This document shows positions 58,986-64,000 of a DNA stretch of 64,000 bases, piece after piece (the stretch's first letter is position 1; each line of letters starts with the position of its first letter). Where the stretch lies: assembly GCA_009760855.2 (NCBI GenBank), contig WPIO01000204.1, positions 62,001 to 126,000 on the forward strand, in the 5' to 3' direction. This DNA is from Cristatella mucedo (Eukaryota > Bryozoa > Phylactolaemata > Cristatellidae). Made by a program: the position numbers and the translations under genes. A model generated the notes under the pieces. That model saw only the letters and a list, made by a program, of their open reading frames with translations, ran no database searches and had not been told where the DNA came from.

Positions 58986-59241
58986 GTCTCCGTGCGGAGG
59001 CAGTAGTAAGAGGTGGAGTCAAAGTAAGCGAATCAACATAAAGAGAATATATAACACATATATAAAGTGTAATATTATGCATAGTTTTTAAATTGATATA
59101 TTTTACTTCTCAAGATACAATCAATAAAAAAATAAAATCCAACATTGTGACCTTGACCTTATCCGCCGCACATGTCTGTCAGATCTGCAGTCCGATTTGT
59201 CTCCTAGGCTAGTAGGTTACGCTCATTGTCGAGAGGTATAC
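58986..59241. promoter_or_regulatory. Probable bidirectional promoter, PHF5A / divergent exon
   Basis: Only 256 bp separate the PHF5A start codon (minus) from the ATG of a plus-strand exon, the usual layout of a shared housekeeping promoter. At 59148-59161 the minus strand carries two directly abutting AGGTCA half-sites, a DR0 that also contains the extended half-site TCAAGGTCA. Nuclear receptors of the ERR, SF-1 and GCNF types bind such sites. No transposon is recognised in the interval. Promoter function is inferred from layout. Confidence 0.5.
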
Positions 59242-59328
59242 ATGGAGGCCACTGACGAAAGTATTGACCATTCGGTTGCTGAAGTCGTAGAGCAAGAGGA
59301 AGATGAAGAAGTGTCTTTCAAGTCTTTG
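59242..59328 (+). CDS. Likely exon 1 of divergent gene, possibly DDX47-like
   Basis: It starts with ATG at 59242 and runs 29 codons to a donor GTATGT at 59329, ending on a codon boundary. The peptide is very acidic (a run such as VVEQEEDEEV) and finishes with SFKSL. DDX47-type DEAD-box helicases, which act in nucleolar rRNA processing, begin with a short acidic leader followed by F-K-D/S-L-G before the Q motif, and this exon resembles that. I found no following helicase exon before 64000, so the match rests on a short segment. The next 4.5 kb is filled with LINE and SINE sequence and would be intron 1. Confidence 0.4.
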
Positions 59329-60267
59329 GTATGTTTGCAATCATCGCGAAGTAAGCTCGCGGCTGCTCGTGCAAATTCCCTCTACCAATCTGCTGTGTAC
59401 TTCACGGGGTGTGTTCGCGCTGGTCCCTGTTAGATGCATAGAGCTTGGGGGAGGAGAAAGTTGACTTCAAGACATGCCCAAACCTTATTCGTTATTCACG
59501 GCGTTTGTCCCAGCATACCGTAGCCTGCATGGTCTCTCCCTTACAGCCAGGTCTCTTGCTTTCAACGGCTTTTGGCGTGCTTAATATTTTAAGGGTGCAG
59601 TTTAAGGCTATTTTGGAAGAATTTAATTTAAAGCTTCTAAGAATATTGATTTTTAACCGTGGTACACGATCTCGACTGAGGTTCTTTTCTATTTATCAAT
59701 CCAGGAACCCGAGTTTTGATGACGTTATCGAGGTCTTGAATGGAGCACCATCGTTTTATTCTTAGCCAACCGGCTGTGGATTCAACTAAATTCGTACTTT
59801 AGTGCTGACTTGTTTTGAAATATTGAGATTCGCCCCTGCACTTGCCCGATTCGCGTAACTAGCCATTTATTGAGCCGTCGACAGCTGAGAAGGGAGTAAT
59901 TAACTGATCAAACTCACGTTCTATTTCGGTGTGAAAACATGTTTGATCGAAGTTTCTTGAGATACCACATGACTGTGCAGGCAGCGTTACTAGTTTTGGA
60001 CACTATTTAAGCTACAGGAGTGCATCTAGGCAACTGGGAGGTTTCATTTTCTAACGAATGGATTGCAGAATTTTCATACCTTGAATTAGGGCGCAAGTTT
60101 TCTTCGAGCTGGATTACTCTGCAGCTGTATTTTAAGTACCTTTTTTGCTGTCTGATAGGAAAAATTATACCTAAAGGTCTGATGCTGTCCTGCCGAAGGC
60201 CATGATTTTAGGGTTTAGGGTTTAGGTCTGCATCTGCTGGACATACAGTGTCAGATGCCTCATCATG

Positions 60268-60270
60268 ATT

Positions 60271-60311
<41 letters not shown>
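60268..60311. repeat. (ATA)n tail microsatellite
   Basis: About 14 ATA units forming the tail of the minus-strand LINE A copy. Confidence 0.95.
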
Positions 60312-60721
60312 TCACTTGATAAAGCTCCCTCAGAGAACTTAATCTCTCTCTAGGCGCTTTACATTTGCTGTAAAGTGAAATGCAATTGTAGCAAGGTAAG
60401 CTAACGTAGGAGTGCCTCGGCTGTTTGGTTATGTCTCATATCGTTAACCCACGTTAGACATACATAAGTTTTGCTGATGAAGCTTCTTTTGGGCAGCTGG
60501 CTCAACACACAGGGTGTTCAACCGGATGAGCTTGATAATGTTGGCAGTTCTGCTGCAACTGCCTTGGCTTAGGAAGCTGCTTGTACTCGTTGCTAGCCAG
60601 CTGCTATTTGCTGGGAAGCACGTGTAAGCACACAGAAAAATGCACAGGAACCCAGCAGATGCTGTTATAAACAAATGCGTTTTAGCTGCTTTTAAATGTC
60701 GCCCAGTAATGGGATTTCGAG

Positions 60722-60893
60722 ATCCTAGCTGCTTAAACAGCCTCTTTTTGTATAGCGACAGAAGAGCCTTTACGGCTATCACCACCACTTGCAGTGGCGA
60801 TAAAGGATCGCCCACCACAGGAATCGAACCCTCGACCTCAGGACCTAGGTCATGTAAGCAACCGCCTTACCTAGTGTGCCATTACGGCTCACC
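60722..60893 (-). mobile_element. SINE A nested in LINE A
   Basis: Minus copy: GCTTAAACAGCCTCTTTTTG, CACCACTTGCAGTGGCGATA, GAATCGAACCCTCGACC, CCGCCTTACCTAGTG. It splits the host LINE 3' region. Confidence 0.85.
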
Positions 60894-60956
60894 ATGGCAG
60901 GCAGGATTGAGCTCCAGACTATAGGAGCGTACTATTTTTAGGAATTGTATCCAAAT

Positions 60957-61282
60957 TAGAAGCTTTAGCTCTGCAGGTCCTAGACTGTGGAACTCGCTTC
61001 CACAATTCTTACGCAACGATATCTACTCTCCAACTGCCGACTATGGCACATCTTTTTCAGCGGTCCTGAACTGCTACTTCTATGCTACTCACTACCTCAA
61101 CTGCTCTCCTAACTCTGCTATGCTTCCCACTTTCTCTTTGTTTCGTGAGACGAAGTCTGTTGGCTACCGAATGCGTACCGAAAGCCGCTTAGGCTGTGAG
61201 TGCACTATACAAAACTCTCCTGCGTAACACCCACATGGTCTTTATGACTTTGTGGAGTTACTGACGGAGATACATTACATTA
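60957..61282 (+). mobile_element. LINE family B 3' fragment nested in LINE A
   Basis: A 5'-truncated LINE B ending in its (ATTAC)n tail. It is flanked by CAAAT (60952-60956 and 61283-61287). The host resumes exactly at GATTTGAGG. Confidence 0.85.
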
Positions 61283-61502
61283 CAAATGATTTGAGGTTGG
61301 TAAGTCGTACAACTTGACAGCTTCAGTCAGCCGTGCTGGTGATACTATGCCTGACCCGTTTGAAAAGTAGTCTGGATAGAGCTGGAACAGAAGAATGATG
61401 AAACCTAACGTGAGTGACACAAAGTTGGTGTTCTCTCTGCTTGACTGGGAGCAAGCAGGTCGGTGAGAAGTGATGTAATTTGACAACTGCCATGCTCACG
61501 AC

Positions 61503-61801
61503 ATTCCCTGACCTGTCGACATTTAAAAAAGCTAGAAACACTTATTTATCGAAGCATTTAGTGGGTCCATGTGATTCATCCTGTGTGTGCTTTTGCATGC
61601 TGACACTGTGCATGCTGCCACTAACCATATTTGCATGCTGATCCTGTGCTTGTCACCTCTTAATTATATTGTGCTTATTGTCATTGAGCATGCTACCACT
61701 GACCATTCGACTATGCTTCCTTTGCAGCATATATGAAGTGTCTAGAAAGAGATAAAGTTCTCTGAAAGCACTATACAAATGTATTGTTATTGTTAGTAAT
61801 G
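61503..61801 (+). mobile_element. LINE A 3' fragment, clean insertion with 10 bp TSD
   Basis: A 5'-truncated plus-strand LINE A from the PDLSTFKK segment to the tail. It is flanked by TGCTCACGAC on both sides (61493-61502 and 61802-61811). Removing it joins the minus-strand host across its ARLVCREH-type motif. Confidence 0.9.
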
Positions 61802-62390
61802 TGCTCACGACTAACAAGCTGGCTGCATGTTTGGCATGGCATGGCATGGCTGCAGTTTTGTACCAGCTTTAAGTGCAGCCTCATTTCACTGGCCGGAGGA
61901 CCTACTAGTAGTGAATCACAGAAATCGAGACCTGATGTTACAAATGCATGGACCAGCTTGGATTTGGTATCTCTGGAATGGCTGGCCCGAATTTTTGCAA
62001 TGTTATACAGCTGACAGTAGGCAGACTTTATCGTGGAGCTGATGTGGTTGTCTAGGGAAAGGTCAGTTTGAAATAGGGTGCACAAGATTTCATGAAACTG
62101 CTGAACGACATATCCAGGCTTAGCCCATGTTGTGATACAGGTTTTCCAATTTCAGAGTAGTGCCCAGTAGTATTTGCCTAGGACTAGTAAGTTGGTTTTG
62201 TTGTCATTTGGGTTTAAGTAAGTTTGTTGTCATGCAAGTGCAAATGTCTGCAAAACATTTAGCTAGGGAGTTAGGAGAGTTTGACTTGCTGAACGGCTGG
62301 GAGGGAAATATCCATAGGTACAGCTATGTTTCATCTGCAAGAAATGAAAGGCTAGATTGTGCTTGGCAACGGCTAGTGCTATAGCAAATG

Positions 62391-63229
62391 TATTATAAAG
62401 ATATCTTGGTGATACTACCACCAAAAATGTCTTGTCAAGGCATACTGATGGTGGAGGGGGATTTAGAGGTTGATAAGAATTTTATTTGCTTCATTTACGG
62501 TGGCTGATTAGTAGCAGCACAGAAGTAGTAATGCTGAGTAGAGGCAGCAGTATTTGTATCTTGGGGCTTTGTTTGACCGTCTATTAATTCGTATTACTTG
62601 GCCATCTAGTTAGAGCTACATTGGCAGTGAGTTGAGGTTTGCGAGTCCATGTGTAATCATGCTTTTTTGATTCAGTGACAACTTCAAAATACTGCCAATT
62701 ATTGATAATTGAACCGGCTGCCTACAGTAGTCCATCGTCTACAGCCTACTGTTTTCCACTGCAAAATCTTTTGATCCCCCATTAGGTTGTTGGAAAAAGC
62801 TACCTTGCGGGCCTATTGTGTGTGTGTGTGTGTGTTTGTATGTGTGCGCGAGTGTGTGCATATGTATTTGCTGTGATGTTCGTGCTACACAGTTAGAACC
62901 ATGTTTGTATCTATTGTTTTGGCCTTTGCTGCTGTGGTTATGCTGGAGCATCAAAGATACAGCTGGTGCTCCTGCAAATGTTAATCTCAAGTCGACGCGT
63001 GTTTGTTTTGGACTGGCCATTAGGGATATGTGTAATTCAAGTGTTACAGAGGATTGTCACAATGGGGCTCACCCAACTACTCTCAGGTTTTTTACTTTGG
63101 CCTGCATGTCCTATTGCCGGTTTTTATGATTTGTGCATGAGTAATGACCAGGTAAAAAACCTACCTGCTCCTCACAGCCTTTGCACTGGCCATGTGAATC
63201 TGTTTTCCTATGTGTGCTGAAACTGTGGA
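62391..63229. other. No recognised gene; short TG run
   Basis: Frames at 62818-63129 and 62966-63220 overlap a TG repeat and show no domain. Confidence 0.5.
62816..62836. repeat. Short (TG)n run
   Basis: About ten TG units followed by a diverged TG-rich stretch. Confidence 0.9.
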
Positions 63230-63335
63230 TGTAATGTATCTGTCTGTAATTCCACAAAGCCAAGACTAAGCAGGTGTTATACAGGAGTATTTCGGTTCCC
63301 ATTCAGTAGCCAACAGACTTCATCTCACGCAGACT
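63230..63335 (-). mobile_element. LINE family B 3' tail fragment
   Basis: About 100 bp of the family 3' end (ATGTAATGTATCT to TTCATCTCACGCA) with an internal deletion. Confidence 0.75.
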
Positions 63336-63339
63336 TAGG

Positions 63340-64000
63340 TTGAGTCTCTCGGCTAGTCTTGCTTGATATTTCGGTAGCTTTTGATACCATCAATCACCAA
63401 GTCCTTCTTAAGCATTTCTCATTTTGCCTGGGCACCACTGGCACTGAATTGGAATGGTTCAGGTCCTATTTCAGTGGGAGACTCCCGAGTATTGATGGAA
63501 ATGGACCAAGATCATCAGAGGAAACTCTGAAATAGGGGGTACCTCAGGGCTCTGTGCTTGGTCCTGTTCTTTTCACGGTTTATACTCTCCCTCTTGCCAG
63601 TGGGATTGCTAAGCAAAATCTAGGCTTTCACTTCTATGCAGACGACCTCAGTTGTACTTTTCTTTGAGCCCTCCCAGCCCCTGAGCATGTCAAATCCTCT
63701 CAACTGCTGCATGTATTAATGACATTTGCACATGGATGGCAGCAAGCTTTTTAAAATTGAATAGTGATAAAACCCAACTCACTAGTTATGGGCAAACCAA
63801 GTGTGATTCAGAAATTGATAAGGTGAGCACTTAAAATTGGAAAGGTGAACGCTCAAAGTCACCTCTGCCAGCATATCCGCTGTTGAATCTGCACGAAATC
63901 TAGGTGTCATGTTCCAAAGTGACCTTTCATTAGACGACCACATCAGCCCTACAGTCAAGTCTGCCTGTTTTCAGCTACATAACATTGCTAAAATTCGGGC
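63340..64000 (+). mobile_element. LINE family A with RT core, running off the window
   Basis: Plus frames read DISVAFDTINHQVLLKHF, ELEWFRSYFSGRLPSID, a stop, [31 protein letters not shown] (catalytic box), a frameshift, then DLSLDDHISPTVKSACF at the window end. It is the best preserved RT of this family here. Stops show it is inactive. Confidence 0.88.

Larger units (their letters stand above)
60270..62390 (-). mobile_element. LINE family A copy hosting three insertions
   Basis: An old L2-like LINE on the minus strand. It runs from a reverse-transcriptase remnant (around 62385) through a C-terminal segment with DLSLDNHISSTIKSAY and KLVHAFVTSGLDFC (62085-61812) to the hairpin and (ATT)n tail (60270-60380). 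It is split by a SINE A (60722-60893), a LINE B (60957-61282) and a LINE A (61503-61801). About 220 bp at 60405-60625 do not match the family and may be a fourth insertion. Many stops. Confidence 0.8.

Overview
The window is animal nuclear DNA, most likely from an invertebrate. It shows spliced genes with GT-AG introns of up to about 13 kb, long CA, GA and CT microsatellites, and a dense load of decayed L2-like LINEs and tRNA-derived SINEs. I cannot name the species. Only about 0.7 kb can be recognised as host coding exons. Most of the remaining recognisable sequence is mobile-element debris, and nearly all the longer open frames are fragments of it or chance frames.

Genes. (1) A complete spliceosome gene, PHF5A (SF3b14b), lies on the minus strand at 58985-49000. 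It has four exons of 52, 24, 167 and 90 nt that splice to exactly 110 codons plus stop, the family length. (2) A short acidic exon at 59242-59328 on the plus strand starts 256 bp from the PHF5A start codon and looks like exon 1 of a divergent gene, possibly a DDX47-type DEAD-box helicase. Its later exons are not in the window. (3) Two phase-compatible exons of a secreted group III (bee-venom type) phospholipase A2 lie on the minus strand at 20712-20553 and 7438-7298, separated by a 13.1 kb intron. I could not find its first and last exons.

Mobile elements. L2-like LINE family A, with an (ATT)n tail, has more than 20 truncated copies. One pair is about 99% identical, so it was active recently. 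L2-like LINE family B, with an (ATTAC)n tail, has seven copies, one carrying a decayed reverse transcriptase. SINE B is tRNA-derived and shares its 3' end with LINE A, a classic LINE/SINE pair. SINE A is a second tRNA-derived family with its own tail. There is also an 833 bp solo LTR with a 4 bp target duplication, a decayed ZMYM1-like hAT transposase, Tc1/mariner fragments, a pogo/Tigger-like short inverted-repeat element, and a decayed copy of a repetitive uncharacterised protein family.

Layout. 1-7 kb: a little-annotated stretch followed by LINE A with a SINE B inside. 7-21 kb: the phospholipase exons and their intron, filled with repeats, a CT microsatellite and the hAT relic. 21-35 kb: two giant palindromic elements, the uncharacterised-family pseudogene, nested LINEs, a GC-rich block and the solo LTR. 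35-49 kb: scattered LINE and SINE pieces, a CAG/CTG hairpin and the pogo-like element. 49-59 kb: PHF5A. 59-64 kb: the divergent exon, then a LINE A copy holding three later insertions.

The most unusual items are the two homologous palindromes of about 0.9 kb (22177-23082 and 33936-34850), the shared LINE A/SINE B hairpin tail, and the insertions dated by nesting with clean target duplications.
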